28,478 nucleotides of DNA from JAAZBI01 sp964461005 (GTDB taxonomy: Bacteria; Bacillota_I; Bacilli_A; RF39; UBA660). A model generated the notes under the pieces. That model searched no databases, was not told the origin of the DNA, and was given only the letters and a program-made list of their open reading frames with translations. Below, piece by piece: positions 1 to 7,298 of this stretch. How positions within the stretch are numbered: the stretch's first letter is position 1; every line of letters begins with the position of its first letter. Location: assembly GCA_964461005.1 (NCBI GenBank), contig CAYWQQ010000006.1, forward strand, positions 1-28,478, in the 5' to 3' direction. A program made the position numbers and the translations under genes.

Positions 1-415
<415 letters not shown>

Positions 416-516
416 AAATAATTTAATTATTTATTGTTAAGTTTGGTTACCTAGCTACTCAAAATTGACATTTTGCTTAGTTTTCAAAGATCATTCAGCG
501 ACTTCTTTCGAAGTGC
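416..516 (-). other. pre-16S leader with hairpins and boxA-like element
   Basis: The predicted leader transcript opens with a small hairpin, ACTTC-GAAA-GAAGT (501-514), closed by a GNRA tetraloop. A boxA-like antitermination sequence, TGATCTTTGAAAA (481-493), follows. A second hairpin at 455-480 has a CAAAAT/ATTTTG stem with outer CTA/TAG pairs separated by tandem G-A mismatches. Leaders of this kind normally carry antitermination and RNase III processing signals. The assignment rests on position and resemblance. Confidence 0.5.
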
Positions 517-522
517 ACATTA

Positions 523-551
523 AATATAACAAAATAAAACAAAGGTGTCAA
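523..551 (-). promoter_or_regulatory. rRNA operon promoter
   Basis: On the minus strand a perfect -35 TTGACA (546-551) is followed by a 17-base spacer and -10 TATATT (523-528). Transcription would start near 516, about 100 bases before the 16S 5' end. This is the best-matching promoter in the window, as expected for rrn. Confidence 0.85.
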
Positions 552-636
552 CAACTTTTTTCACTTTTTTTTACTTTTTTTAATAAAACACATTTTTCGA
601 CATAAATATTGCCTAAAAAGGCATAAATTAAAGAAA

Positions 637-656
637 AAAGATTAAAAATAATCTTT
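637..656 (-). terminator. intrinsic terminator of the ntdp operon
   Basis: An 8-bp inverted repeat, AAAGATTA/TAATCTTT with a 4-base loop, is followed on the minus strand by TTTTCTTT. It overlaps the last codon and stop of the Ntdp gene and isolates that operon from the rrn promoter downstream. Confidence 0.6.
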
Positions 657-1178
657 AATTTTTTCTTGATACTCACTTAATATTTTTTTATCAAATAAAT
701 CTTTCTTTTCCTTATATAAAGAAATTAAATTATTTAGCTCGTTTTTTACTATTTTATCAATTTCTTCAGAATAGTTCATTAATCGGCGATGATACTCATA
801 TTCCCCTTGATCTAATATTTTATATTTTCCTTCGGGAAAAATTCTTAAATCCAAATCATAATCAATATACTTAATAGTTAAATCATCAATTATATAAGGA
901 GTAGCAATATTGCAATAATAATAAACACCCTTATCTTTTAATTGACAAATAATATTAAACCAGTTTTTTTTATAAAAGAATATAATTGCTGGTTCCTTTG
1001 TTCTCCAAGTTCGACCATCTTTTTCCATAACTAAAACTTTTTTATTTCCCAAAACTATATAATCATCTTTTATATCTAAGACAATTGCTTGGTCCCAACT
1101 TCTATAAACAGTACCATCATGTTTATATGAATGAATTTTTAAACTATCTCCAATTTTTATTTTTTTACTATCTTCCAT
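642..1178 (-). CDS. DUF402 nucleoside tri-/diphosphatase (Ntdp family)
   Basis: The 179-residue product matches the DUF402/Ntdp family, whose Staphylococcus member hydrolyses nucleoside tri- and diphosphates in a metal-dependent way. Diagnostic stretches are IHSYKHDGTVYRSWD, EKDGRTWRTKEPAI and YIDYDLDLRIFPEGKYKILD, rich in the acidic residues that bind metal and phosphate. The open frame extends to a TTG at 1202, but that codon has no ribosome binding site. The ATG at 1178 places KIHSYKHDG at the same distance from the N terminus as I recall for family members, so I prefer it, although its AAGG lies very close. It is the last gene of an operon after the protease gene (27-base gap). The in-cell substrate is not evident from the sequence. 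Confidence 0.85.
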   Translation of the reverse strand: MEDSKKIKIGDSLKIHSYKHDGTVYRSWDQAIVLDIKDDYIVLGNKKVLVMEKDGRTWRTKEPAIIFFYKKNWFNIICQLKDKGVYYYCNIATPYIIDDLTIKYIDYDLDLRIFPEGKYKILDQGEYEYHRRLMNYSEEIDKIVKNELNNLISLYKEKKDLFDKKILSEYQEKIKDYF

Positions 1179-1204
1179 AACCTTATTATAATCAAAAAGC
1201 AAAT

Positions 1205-2449
1205 TTATTTCAATTCTTCTAAAGCTCTTTGCAATTGGTTGTCATTATTTTCAATTGGGCTTTTATAATATTCTTCATTTAATTCAACTTCAATATCAGG
1301 TTTGTATCCAACACCTTCAACACAAAAACCACTTGGAGTTAACCATTTGTTTGTTGTAATTTTAATTAATCCACCATTACTCATTGTTTTAGCTTGTTGA
1401 ACAGTTCCTTTTCCATAAGTTTTAGTACCAATTAATTTAGCACCATAACTTTCCTTAAGAGCAGCAGCAATAATTTCAGAAGCTGAAGCACTACCACCAT
1501 CAACTAAAACAACAATTGGATAATTTCTTTTTTTAACAGCAAAAGCTTTATATAAATCAACATCCTTTTTAGTTTGCATTTCATATATTACTTTTCCTGG
1601 TTGTATAAACAATTCCATCATTCTATTGGCAGCATGTAAGTAGCCACCACCATTACCTCTAACATCTATAATTAAACTACTTATATTAGCTTTTTCTAAA
1701 TTAATTAATTCTTCTTCAAATTGAGTTGCTGTATTGTCAGCAAAAACAGAAACCTTAATATAACCAATTTCTTTATTGCCTTTTTTATAAATTTTACTTT
1801 CAATACTTGGCAAAATAACAATTGCCTTTGTAACCTTGATATCTATGATTTCTTCATTTCTTTTGATAGTAATTAAAACATCGTTTTTAGGATTCTTTTT
1901 GATATAACTAGATAATTCAGTTGTTGTCTTATCAGTATATTCAACACCATCTAATTTATATATAATGTCCCCTACCCTCAAATCAGCTTTTGAAGCTGGA
2001 CTCTTTGCAATAATACCTAAAATTGTATGTTGTCCTTCTATTTTATTAAATTCAATACCAACACCTCTAAAAGAACCATTCATCAATTCGTTAAATGCAG
2101 TTGTTTCTTCTGGATTCATATAAGAAGAATGATTATCTAAAATCGAAGTCATACCATCAATAGCAGCATCAATTAATTTATCTTTATCAATTTCTTTATA
2201 ATAGTTATCTATTATATACTGATAAGCTTCGTTTATTTCTTCTATTTTCGATTCCTTAATACAATTATCTGATACAATTTCTTTTTGCATTATGAAATAT
2301 GTGGTAATCGATCCAGCAGCTATTCCAACTATTGTAATTAAGGCAACACCTACCATTAATTTTAAAGGTAGTTTTTCTTTTTTAGGTTTATCTTTTTTTG
2401 AAAAAATATTTTTTAGTTTTTCTTTTTTTGCTCTAATTTTTTCTATCAT
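1205..2449 (-). CDS. C-terminal processing peptidase, S41 family (CtpB-like)
   Basis: This membrane-anchored serine protease has, in order, a basic cytoplasmic N terminus, one transmembrane segment (about residues 32-55), a helical region, a PDZ domain (about 125-205, with FRGVGIEF and the carboxylate-loop region) and an S41 catalytic core. The catalytic triad is visible: Ser in GGSASASEI, and 25 residues later Lys in TYGKGTVQ, with Gln four residues on, the spacing known for B. subtilis CtpB (S309/K334/Q338). The core should lie outside the cell. The frame is open to a TTG at 2461, but the ATG at 2449 is preferred because AGGAG directly abuts the TTG and lies 12 bases from the ATG. The gene begins 2 bases from the stop of the upstream gene. 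Its substrate cannot be told from the sequence. Confidence 0.92.
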   Translation of the reverse strand: MIEKIRAKKEKLKNIFSKKDKPKKEKLPLKLMVGVALITIVGIAAGSITTYFIMQKEIVSDNCIKESKIEEINEAYQYIIDNYYKEIDKDKLIDAAIDGMTSILDNHSSYMNPEETTAFNELMNGSFRGVGIEFNKIEGQHTILGIIAKSPASKADLRVGDIIYKLDGVEYTDKTTTELSSYIKKNPKNDVLITIKRNEEIIDIKVTKAIVILPSIESKIYKKGNKEIGYIKVSVFADNTATQFEEELINLEKANISSLIIDVRGNGGGYLHAANRMMELFIQPGKVIYEMQTKKDVDLYKAFAVKKRNYPIVVLVDGGSASASEIIAAALKESYGAKLIGTKTYGKGTVQQAKTMSNGGLIKITTNKWLTPSGFCVEGVGYKPDIEVELNEEYYKSPIENNDNQLQRALEELK

Positions 2450-2450
2450 T

Positions 2451-2978
2451 TTAATTTTCAACTCCTAACTCTGTTTTAATATTCTCAATTCCTTCTAAAT
2501 AAGAAGTGTTTTTATTGTTTTCTATTTTTATTAAAGTCAAATCTTTTACTTTTAATTCTGCTGCTGATTGAGCTGAACTATTGCTTTCTTCAAAAATATA
2601 ATTTTTATTTAATCCATTATTTAAATTAACTATATATAAAGAGACTTTGTTTTCTTTACGATAACTAGAAATTATTTTTTCAATTTCTGCTTTATAAAAT
2701 TTATCACTATTATAAAATAAAACATAATATTGCGATTTGTTAATATTAAAAGTTGAACCAGCCAAAATTTCTTGATACTGAATATATACTGGTTTTATTT
2801 CTGATTCCAGGTTCTTTACCAACGGTTTTGGATTTAAATAATCAGTTATTAAATAAAAAGAAACAAATACAAGTAACATGCCTCCCATTATAAAAATAGG
2901 GTTTGATTTTGACTCGCCAGTTGTAATTTTCTTTTTATACTTATATTTATCTTGTCTTCTTTGTTTTCTATTACTCAT
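2451..2978 (-). CDS. hypothetical single-pass membrane protein
   Basis: I do not recognise this 175-residue protein. It has a very basic N terminus (SNRKQRRQDKYKYKKK), one transmembrane helix (about residues 30-48, IFIMGGMLLVFVSFYLITDYL) and an outside domain of about 125 residues with an alternating strand/helix pattern (YYVLFYN, helix, VSLYIVNL, LTLIKIEN, short helix). This could be a thioredoxin-like fold, but there is no CxxC and no cysteine at all. The start at 2978 is chosen over the ATG at 2990 because GGTGA sits 5 bases before it. It is the first gene of the operon with the CtpB-like protease and Ntdp, so it could be a partner of the protease (inference). Confidence 0.6.
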   Translation of the reverse strand: MSNRKQRRQDKYKYKKKITTGESKSNPIFIMGGMLLVFVSFYLITDYLNPKPLVKNLESEIKPVYIQYQEILAGSTFNINKSQYYVLFYNSDKFYKAEIEKIISSYRKENKVSLYIVNLNNGLNKNYIFEESNSSAQSAAELKVKDLTLIKIENNKNTSYLEGIENIKTELGVEN

Positions 2979-2994
2979 ATGATTCACCATTACA

Positions 2995-3023
2995 AGTATA
3001 ACACATCTTTTTTTATTTGATAA
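2995..3023 (-). promoter_or_regulatory. promoter of the hypothetical-ctpB-ntdp operon
   Basis: On the minus strand an extended -10, TGTTATACT (hexamer 2995-3000), lies 17 bases from a -35-like TTATCA (3018-3023). That -35 overlaps the -35 of the divergent vanY promoter, so the two may compete for polymerase. Confidence 0.5.
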
Positions 3024-3045
3024 TAACTTTTTATTGATTTATAAT
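3017..3045 (+). promoter_or_regulatory. promoter of the D,D-carboxypeptidase gene
   Basis: TTGATA (3017-3022), a 17-base spacer and a consensus TATAAT (3040-3045) lead directly into an AGGAGG ribosome binding site (3052-3057). The leader would be very short. Confidence 0.7.
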
Positions 3046-3061
3046 AAATATAGGAGGCTAT

Positions 3062-4195
3062 ATGAAAAAGAAAAAACTAAACATTAAGCGTGTCTTTATT
3101 ACTCTATTCCTAATAATTTTTATCTTCTTTGTTTCACCAAAAATATTCTACTATTTAACCACAACCGAAATACAAAGAAATCTTTACCAATTAAATTATC
3201 AAAAAAAATGTACAGAAATAATTATTAAAAACAAACGTGATACATACCTAATTGAAAAGCAAATTTTTTCACAAGTGATTAATGAAGCTTGTATTCAGGA
3301 AACTTATCAAGATAAATATTTTGAAAAATATTTAGATATAAAGTATGTGAAAAAAGATAAGTTCATTTCAAAAATAAATACACTTTTACAATTGAAATAT
3401 TCCACAGAAGAAATAAATATAATTTTTGAATTGTTAAACAATGAACAAATCGCTGATATAACCAAAAAAAATAAAATCAATGGCTTAACTGATTTTATAT
3501 TGGTAAAACATTTCAACTTTAGCAATTTAGATCGCTATACTAATTATCAAAAAGAAAATAAAACTAATTATCAAGATACTGTTCTCCAAGTTGAATTAAA
3601 TCTCGACATTCCGTTTTACAATACAAACTATAAAACTAATCTAGAAGATGAATATTTGATCATTACAAATAAATATTACAAATTATCAAAAGATTATGAG
3701 CCTAATGATTTAGTTAACATAAACAATGCCTATACCGCTGGCAAATCAAGAACTATAAGAAAAAAAGTTAATACTGAATTTGAAAAAATGGCCAAAACTA
3801 TGATTTCTCAAGGAATGACTGTTAATGTCATTTCAGCTTATCGTAGCTATGCTACTCAAAATCAACTATATAATAATTATGCTGCTCGTGATGGCAAACA
3901 AAAAGCTGATACATACTCAGCTCGTCCTGGTCATTCTGAACATCAAACTGGTTTAGCATTAGATTTAAATTCCATTAGTAATAATTCCTTTGTTTATACC
4001 AAAGAATATAAATGGTTAAAAGATAATGCTCATAAATATGGTTTCATTCTTAGATATCCAAGTGATAAAGTTTATATCACTGGTTATATGTTTGAATCTT
4101 GGCATTATCGTTATGTTGGTGTGGATGTTGCCAAATACATTTATGAAAACAAAATAACATTTGAAGAATACTACTTAAATTTTGTAAATAATTAG
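3062..4195 (+). CDS. D-alanyl-D-alanine carboxypeptidase, VanY type (peptidase M15B)
   Basis: This is a zinc peptidase that should trim the terminal D-Ala from peptidoglycan stem peptides outside the membrane. The N terminus is a signal anchor (basic KKKKLNIKR, hydrophobic about residues 11-32). About 200 residues of less conserved, mostly helical sequence follow, then the M15B domain (about 225-377). The zinc and catalytic residues are present: SEHQTGLALD supplies His294 and Asp301, and ESWHYRYVG supplies Glu345 and His348. VISAYRSYATQ and YSARPGHSEH are typical of the family. A clear AGGAGG precedes the ATG. The long spacer between anchor and catalytic domain may position the enzyme within the wall (inference). 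The gene converges on the phosphorylase gene with only two bases between their stops. Confidence 0.92.
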   Translation: MKKKKLNIKRVFITLFLIIFIFFVSPKIFYYLTTTEIQRNLYQLNYQKKCTEIIIKNKRDTYLIEKQIFSQVINEACIQETYQDKYFEKYLDIKYVKKDKFISKINTLLQLKYSTEEINIIFELLNNEQIADITKKNKINGLTDFILVKHFNFSNLDRYTNYQKENKTNYQDTVLQVELNLDIPFYNTNYKTNLEDEYLIITNKYYKLSKDYEPNDLVNINNAYTAGKSRTIRKKVNTEFEKMAKTMISQGMTVNVISAYRSYATQNQLYNNYAARDGKQKADTYSARPGHSEHQTGLALDLNSISNNSFVYTKEYKWLKDNAHKYGFILRYPSDKVYITGYMFESWHYRYVGVDVAKYIYENKITFEEYYLNFVNN

Positions 4196-4197
4196 TT

Positions 4198-5469
4198 TTA
4201 AATTAAACCATATATTAAAGGATTAAAATCCTTTTTTTCTTGTTCTAATAAAAATATATTTCCCAAATCAGCTAAGTTATAGTTCTTATCTTGAGTATGA
4301 ACATAGCAAAGAATATCTCCTTTTTCATAATGCTCTCCTAAATTACCAACTATGTCTAAACCAACATTATGATCAATTATATCAGTTGGGTTTTTTCTTC
4401 CAGCACCCATCTGTCTAACTAAATTGCCAACTTTTAAAGCATCAATGTCATTTAAATAACCACTTTGAACAGCATAATATGGCAAAATATAAGATGCACT
4501 TTTCAACAAATCAATTTGACCACCTTGATATTTAATAAATTCTAAAAACTTTTTATATGCCTTTCCAGAATCCACACATTCTTTTACTAATTTATAAGAT
4601 TCTAAAAAATCAATTTTTCTACTTAAACTCACTAATAGACTGGCCAAAGTAAAAGCTAAAGAACTAAGATTATTAGTTTTGTTCAAAGATAAAATTTCAA
4701 TCGCCTCTCTTATCTCCAAACTGTTACCAATTTTATTACCTAAAGGATAATCCATATTTGTAATTAAAGCTCGAGCTTCTTTACCAAATCTTTTACTAAT
4801 TTTTACTAATTTAGATGCTAATAATAAACCAGAATTAAAATCTTTTATTAATGCTCCTCTTCCTACTTTCACATCAAAAACTATTTTATCACTATTAGTT
4901 GCAAGTTTTTTACTCATAATACTAGATACTATTAGTGGTATTGATGAAACACTATTTGTTATATCTCTTAAAGCATAGATTTTTTTATCAGCAGGAACAA
5001 ATTGTTTATTAGTAGTTGCTAAAACAATACCAAAGTTATTTAATTGATCAAGAAATTCGCTTTCTGATAAATTAGTTCTAAAACCTGGAACAGATTCAAT
5101 TTTATCGATTGTTCCTCCGGTAAATCCCAAACTTCTACCACTCATCTTAGCCATTTTTATACCTAAAGCTTGCATTATAGGAAGGATAATTAACGTTGTA
5201 TTATCACCAATGCCACCAGTTGAATGCTTATCAACAATATTATTGGAGATTTGAGTTAAATTTAATCTGTCGCCACTATCAAGCATCGCTTTAGTTAAAA
5301 AAAACATTTCATCATCATTCATATCAAATTGACAAACTGCACTTAAAAAAGATGCCATTTCTGAATCAGAAATATTACCATTTAAATAATTATTTACTAC
5401 ATAATTAATTTCTTCAGAATTCAAAGATATAGCTTTTTCTTTTTTTTCAATTATTTTTTTGATATCCAT
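4198..5469 (-). CDS. pyrimidine-nucleoside phosphorylase
   Basis: The enzyme phosphorolyses uridine/thymidine-type nucleosides to the free base and (deoxy)ribose-1-phosphate, in nucleoside salvage. It shows the glycine-rich signature of the thymidine/pyrimidine phosphorylase family, DKHSTGGIGDNTTLIILP, then KMSGRSLGFTGGTIDKIESVPG. The phosphate/sugar loop ALRDITNSVSSIPLIVSSIMSKKLA and the family's DVKVGRGA segment also match. The C-terminal domain holds RQMGAGRKNPTDIIDHNVGL. The length of 423 residues is normal. The ATG at 5469 follows GGTGAT at good spacing, so the longer frame to 5493 is rejected. A minus-strand TATAAT (5485-5490) lies just upstream, so the leader is short. I cannot separate a uridine/thymidine-type Pdp from a dedicated DeoA. 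Confidence 0.9.
   Translation of the reverse strand: MDIKKIIEKKEKAISLNSEEINYVVNNYLNGNISDSEMASFLSAVCQFDMNDDEMFFLTKAMLDSGDRLNLTQISNNIVDKHSTGGIGDNTTLIILPIMQALGIKMAKMSGRSLGFTGGTIDKIESVPGFRTNLSESEFLDQLNNFGIVLATTNKQFVPADKKIYALRDITNSVSSIPLIVSSIMSKKLATNSDKIVFDVKVGRGALIKDFNSGLLLASKLVKISKRFGKEARALITNMDYPLGNKIGNSLEIREAIEILSLNKTNNLSSLAFTLASLLVSLSRKIDFLESYKLVKECVDSGKAYKKFLEFIKYQGGQIDLLKSASYILPYYAVQSGYLNDIDALKVGNLVRQMGAGRKNPTDIIDHNVGLDIVGNLGEHYEKGDILCYVHTQDKNYNLADLGNIFLLEQEKKDFNPLIYGLI
4217..4238 (+). terminator. terminator of the carboxypeptidase gene, inside the neighbour's coding region
   Basis: AAAGGAT (4217-4223), a TAAA loop and ATCCTTT (4228-4234) are followed by an unbroken T run to 4238. It is oriented for plus-strand transcripts, yet it lies wholly within the last codons of the minus-strand phosphorylase gene, because the two stops are only two bases apart. 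Confidence 0.65.
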
Positions 5470-5484
5470 ATGATCACCAAATAT

Positions 5485-5490
5485 ATTATA
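5485..5490 (-). promoter_or_regulatory. -10 element of the phosphorylase gene
   Basis: A consensus TATAAT on the minus strand lies 16 bases before the start codon. The best -35 at 17 bases (GTGAAC, 5508-5513) is weak and falls inside the terminator hairpin of the upstream XRE gene. Confidence 0.4.
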
Positions 5491-5496
5491 CAATAA

Positions 5497-5524
5497 AAAA
5501 TAATAAAGTTCACTTTATTATTTT
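5497..5524 (-). terminator. terminator after the first XRE gene
   Basis: A 12-bp inverted repeat (5497-5508 with 5513-5524, loop TTCA) includes the stop codon of the XRE gene and is followed by TTATT on the minus strand. All but one of its base pairs are A-T, so its strength is uncertain. Confidence 0.5.
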
Positions 5525-5880
5525 AAAAGCTTATTTAACAATTCAATTATTCTTTTTTTATCTGAAGACATTACTTGTCTATATAAATCGGGAGACTTTT
5601 TTAATTCTCTTATAAAATCCCAATCATCCTGTGAAAGCGACACGATATATTTTTCTTCTTTATCTTTTATTATATTTCCAGTTAAATCATTTCCCAACAA
5701 ATAATCAGCTGAAACATTAAAAATGTTTGTAATATCTTGAAATGTATCCAAATCGGGAACTCTTTTACCATTCTCATATCCACAAATTGATACTTTTGTT
5801 AAATTTAAAAAGTTTCCTAATTGTTCTTGAGTTAAACCTTTTTCTTTTCTTAACGATTTAAGTCTTTGGCTTGAGAACAT
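5518..5880 (-). CDS. XRE-family helix-turn-helix regulator
   Basis: This 120-residue DNA-binding protein has a Cro/CI-type HTH at about residues 5-62: RLKSLRKEKGLTQEQLGNFL, then LTKVSICGYENGKRVPD as turn and recognition helix, then LDTFQDITNIFNVSADYLLG. The C-terminal 55 residues are charged and probably helical, perhaps for dimerisation. The start follows AGAGGTGATGAT. It is divergent from a second, smaller XRE gene, and their shared intergenic region contains several GTTAA repeats, which suggests that one or both regulators act there. The targets and signal are unknown. Confidence 0.88.
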   Translation of the reverse strand: MFSSQRLKSLRKEKGLTQEQLGNFLNLTKVSICGYENGKRVPDLDTFQDITNIFNVSADYLLGNDLTGNIIKDKEEKYIVSLSQDDWDFIRELKKSPDLYRQVMSSDKKRIIELLNKLLK

Positions 5881-5892
5881 ATCATCACCTCT

Positions 5893-5973
5893 ATTTGTTA
5901 ACTACAATTTAACAAATATAAGATCAAAAAATATTGAAGTTAACTAAATAGTAACTTAAACAATTGTTAACAA
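5893..5973. promoter_or_regulatory. operator-like cluster between divergent XRE genes
   Basis: The region has three inverted repeats built on GTTAA: ATTTGTTAA/TTAACAAAT (5893-5901 with 5909-5917, 7-base spacer), AAGTTA/TAACTT (5937-5942 with 5952-5957, 9-base spacer) and the palindrome TTGTTAACAA (5964-5973). The third covers the plus-strand -35 at 5964-5969. The first abuts the minus-strand -10 (TATATT, 5915-5920), and the second covers its -35 (TTAACT, 5938-5943). This is the geometry of an auto- and cross-repressed regulator pair. Confidence 0.6.
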
Positions 5974-5992
5974 ATAAATAATTTAGTATAAT
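5964..5992 (+). promoter_or_regulatory. promoter of the small XRE gene
   Basis: TTGTTA (5964-5969), a 17-base spacer and a perfect TATAAT (5987-5992) stand right before the AAGGATGGTG ribosome binding region. Confidence 0.65.
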
Positions 5993-6009
5993 GATTAAGG
6001 ATGGTGTTT

Positions 6010-6192
6010 ATGGATAAATTAAAACAAATGAGAAATGATTTTGGTTATACTTATCAAAAAATGGCAGAACTATTAAAAATTAGCAAAACATTTTATTGGC
6101 AAATTGAAAACAAAAAAAGAACTCTTACATATCAAATGGCAAAAAATATTGCAGAAATATTTAATAAAAAACCAGATGATTTATTTTATTAA
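6010..6192 (+). CDS. small XRE-family HTH protein
   Basis: The 60-residue product is almost entirely an HTH domain: LKQMRNDFGYTYQKMAELL, then KISKTFYWQIENKKRTLTYQ, then MAKNIAEIFNKKPDDLFY. Such minimal proteins are common as Cro-like antagonists or autoregulators. The ATG at 6010 is preferred over the one at 6001 because AAGGATGGTG lies just upstream and overlaps the earlier ATG. It is divergent from the 120-residue XRE gene and shares its operators. Confidence 0.82.
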   Translation: MDKLKQMRNDFGYTYQKMAELLKISKTFYWQIENKKRTLTYQMAKNIAEIFNKKPDDLFY

Positions 6193-6228
6193 AAAAAGAT
6201 TTAGAATTTATCTTCAAAATCTTTTTTT
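6191..6228 (+). terminator. terminator of the small XRE gene
   Basis: A 12-bp stem (AAAAAAAGATTT 6191-6202 with AAATCTTTTTTT 6217-6228) encloses a 14-base loop and ends in a T run. It begins at the stop codon. Confidence 0.6.
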
Positions 6229-6239
6229 ATATATATTAA

Positions 6240-7208
6240 TTAAAATGAGAATATATCTTCTAAATATACATATTTGTTCATATCATATGATAAATTGTTT
6301 GTAATCATTTCTTTTGCTGCTTTATTTATTTCTGTGATTCTTTTTCCATTTAATAAAGGATTTATGTACCTTATTTTGGCATGATTATTTATAAAATATT
6401 CTTTTTCTGGTTTGTCTAATGAAGACATTATCTTTTTAGCGTTTCTCCATTTATAAAATATATCAGAATATTTTGATTGTTCAATTATTTGTATGACTTC
6501 TTTCTCTTTTAAATTATATAAATCTTCAATCGTAAATCGTAATTTTTTTAATATATCTGCTATTAATTGCATTGAATATCTAGTACGGTCTTCTCGATAT
6601 ATAATAGACAACTTACTTGTGACTCTAACAAAATCTTCAGCAATCGTTTCAGTTTGAAAACCCAATTCATCGTTTTGGTGTTCATCTTTTTGAATACATA
6701 TATCATTATACATTTTTTTCACTTGATCTAAATCTATTAACTGATATGTAATTATTGCATTTGAAAAAGAATATTCAAGTCTATCTGCAGATAGTTGAGG
6801 GGTATCATTGTCTGCAATTGGATATAAATGATAATCATCAACTTCACATAGTTCAACATCATCCCTTTGTAACAAACTCATTAATTCACTTGAATTAGAT
6901 ATTATTTCAGTAGTTAAATCTTCTGTGGCTTCTTGTTTCATATAATCTCCACGTAAAAAATCAACACAATGTTTAAAAGCTGGAGTAGCTATATCATGTA
7001 GTAATCCTGAAATAGTTTGTTTTTTATCATGAGTAAAATGCCAAATAATTAATGCCACAGCAATTGAATGATCTAAACTAGAAAAGAAAAAATCACTTTC
7101 AAATAAATCGGAATATATCGTTCCACAAGTTATACTAATATATCTTTGTTGTAACATCTCCTTGGTATTAATATAATCATTTAACCAAATAGGATAATCT
7201 GGTTCCAA
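6240..7208 (-). CDS. HD-domain protein (putative metal-dependent phosphohydrolase)
   Basis: The protein carries an HD-superfamily metal site: His in SSLDHSIAVALIIWHFT, then HD in TISGLLHDIATPAFKHCVDF, and a later Asp probably in QLSADRLEYSFSN. HD enzymes cleave phosphate esters of nucleotides or related molecules; the substrate here is unknown. The first canonical start is TTG at 7208, but it has no ribosome binding site. The frame stays open upstream to a stop at 7266-7268, encoding the plausible extension IIDTVDEKVKKYFNV. AGAGG (7255-7259) lies right before an ATT (7251-7253) and an ATA (7248-7250) codon, so the true start may be non-canonical near 7253. It lies downstream of the ssb terminator, with an extended -10 at 7268-7276. 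Confidence 0.8.
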   Translation of the reverse strand: MEPDYPIWLNDYINTKEMLQQRYISITCGTIYSDLFESDFFFSSLDHSIAVALIIWHFTHDKKQTISGLLHDIATPAFKHCVDFLRGDYMKQEATEDLTTEIISNSSELMSLLQRDDVELCEVDDYHLYPIADNDTPQLSADRLEYSFSNAIITYQLIDLDQVKKMYNDICIQKDEHQNDELGFQTETIAEDFVRVTSKLSIIYREDRTRYSMQLIADILKKLRFTIEDLYNLKEKEVIQIIEQSKYSDIFYKWRNAKKIMSSLDKPEKEYFINNHAKIRYINPLLNGKRITEINKAAKEMITNNLSYDMNKYVYLEDIFSF

Positions 7209-7267
7209 GACATTAAAATATTTTTTAACTTTTTCATCTACTGTATCTATAATACCTCTGTAAATTT

Positions 7268-7276
7268 ATTATATCA
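7268..7276 (-). promoter_or_regulatory. extended -10 promoter of the HD gene
   Basis: TGATATAAT on the minus strand (hexamer 7268-7273). No good -35 is seen. A transcript from here would start near 7261, only a few bases before the AGAGG at 7255-7259. The surrounding 18 bases recur exactly at 18151-18168. Confidence 0.55.
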
Positions 7277-7298
7277 TAAAAAGAAGCTTATGCTTCTT
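7276..7298 (-). terminator. terminator of ssb
   Basis: AAGAAGC/GCTTCTT (7281-7287 with 7292-7298, loop TTAT) overlaps the ssb stop codon and runs into a T tract on the minus strand. Confidence 0.65.

Noticed and set aside
610..623. TGCC-n6-GGCA hairpin just past the ntdp terminator
   Set aside because: The stem is only four pairs; a role as a second terminator cannot be supported.
3307..3525. Minus-strand open frame inside the carboxypeptidase gene
   Set aside because: It is the antisense of a conserved coding region, with no start signal.
5881..6192. Prophage or mobile element around the XRE pair
   Set aside because: No integrase, transposase, attachment repeats or other phage genes are present in the window; the neighbours are ordinary chromosomal genes.
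6104..6304. Plus-strand open frame overlapping the small XRE gene
   Set aside because: It is a shifted frame of the XRE gene that continues into the terminator and into the antisense of the HD gene; no ribosome binding site.
7209..7250. Frameshift at the 5' end of the HD gene, suggested by an ATG in another frame (minus strand, near 7237)
   Set aside because: That frame gives only a short peptide ending in a stop after about 18 codons; the in-frame upstream sequence reads as a natural extension instead.
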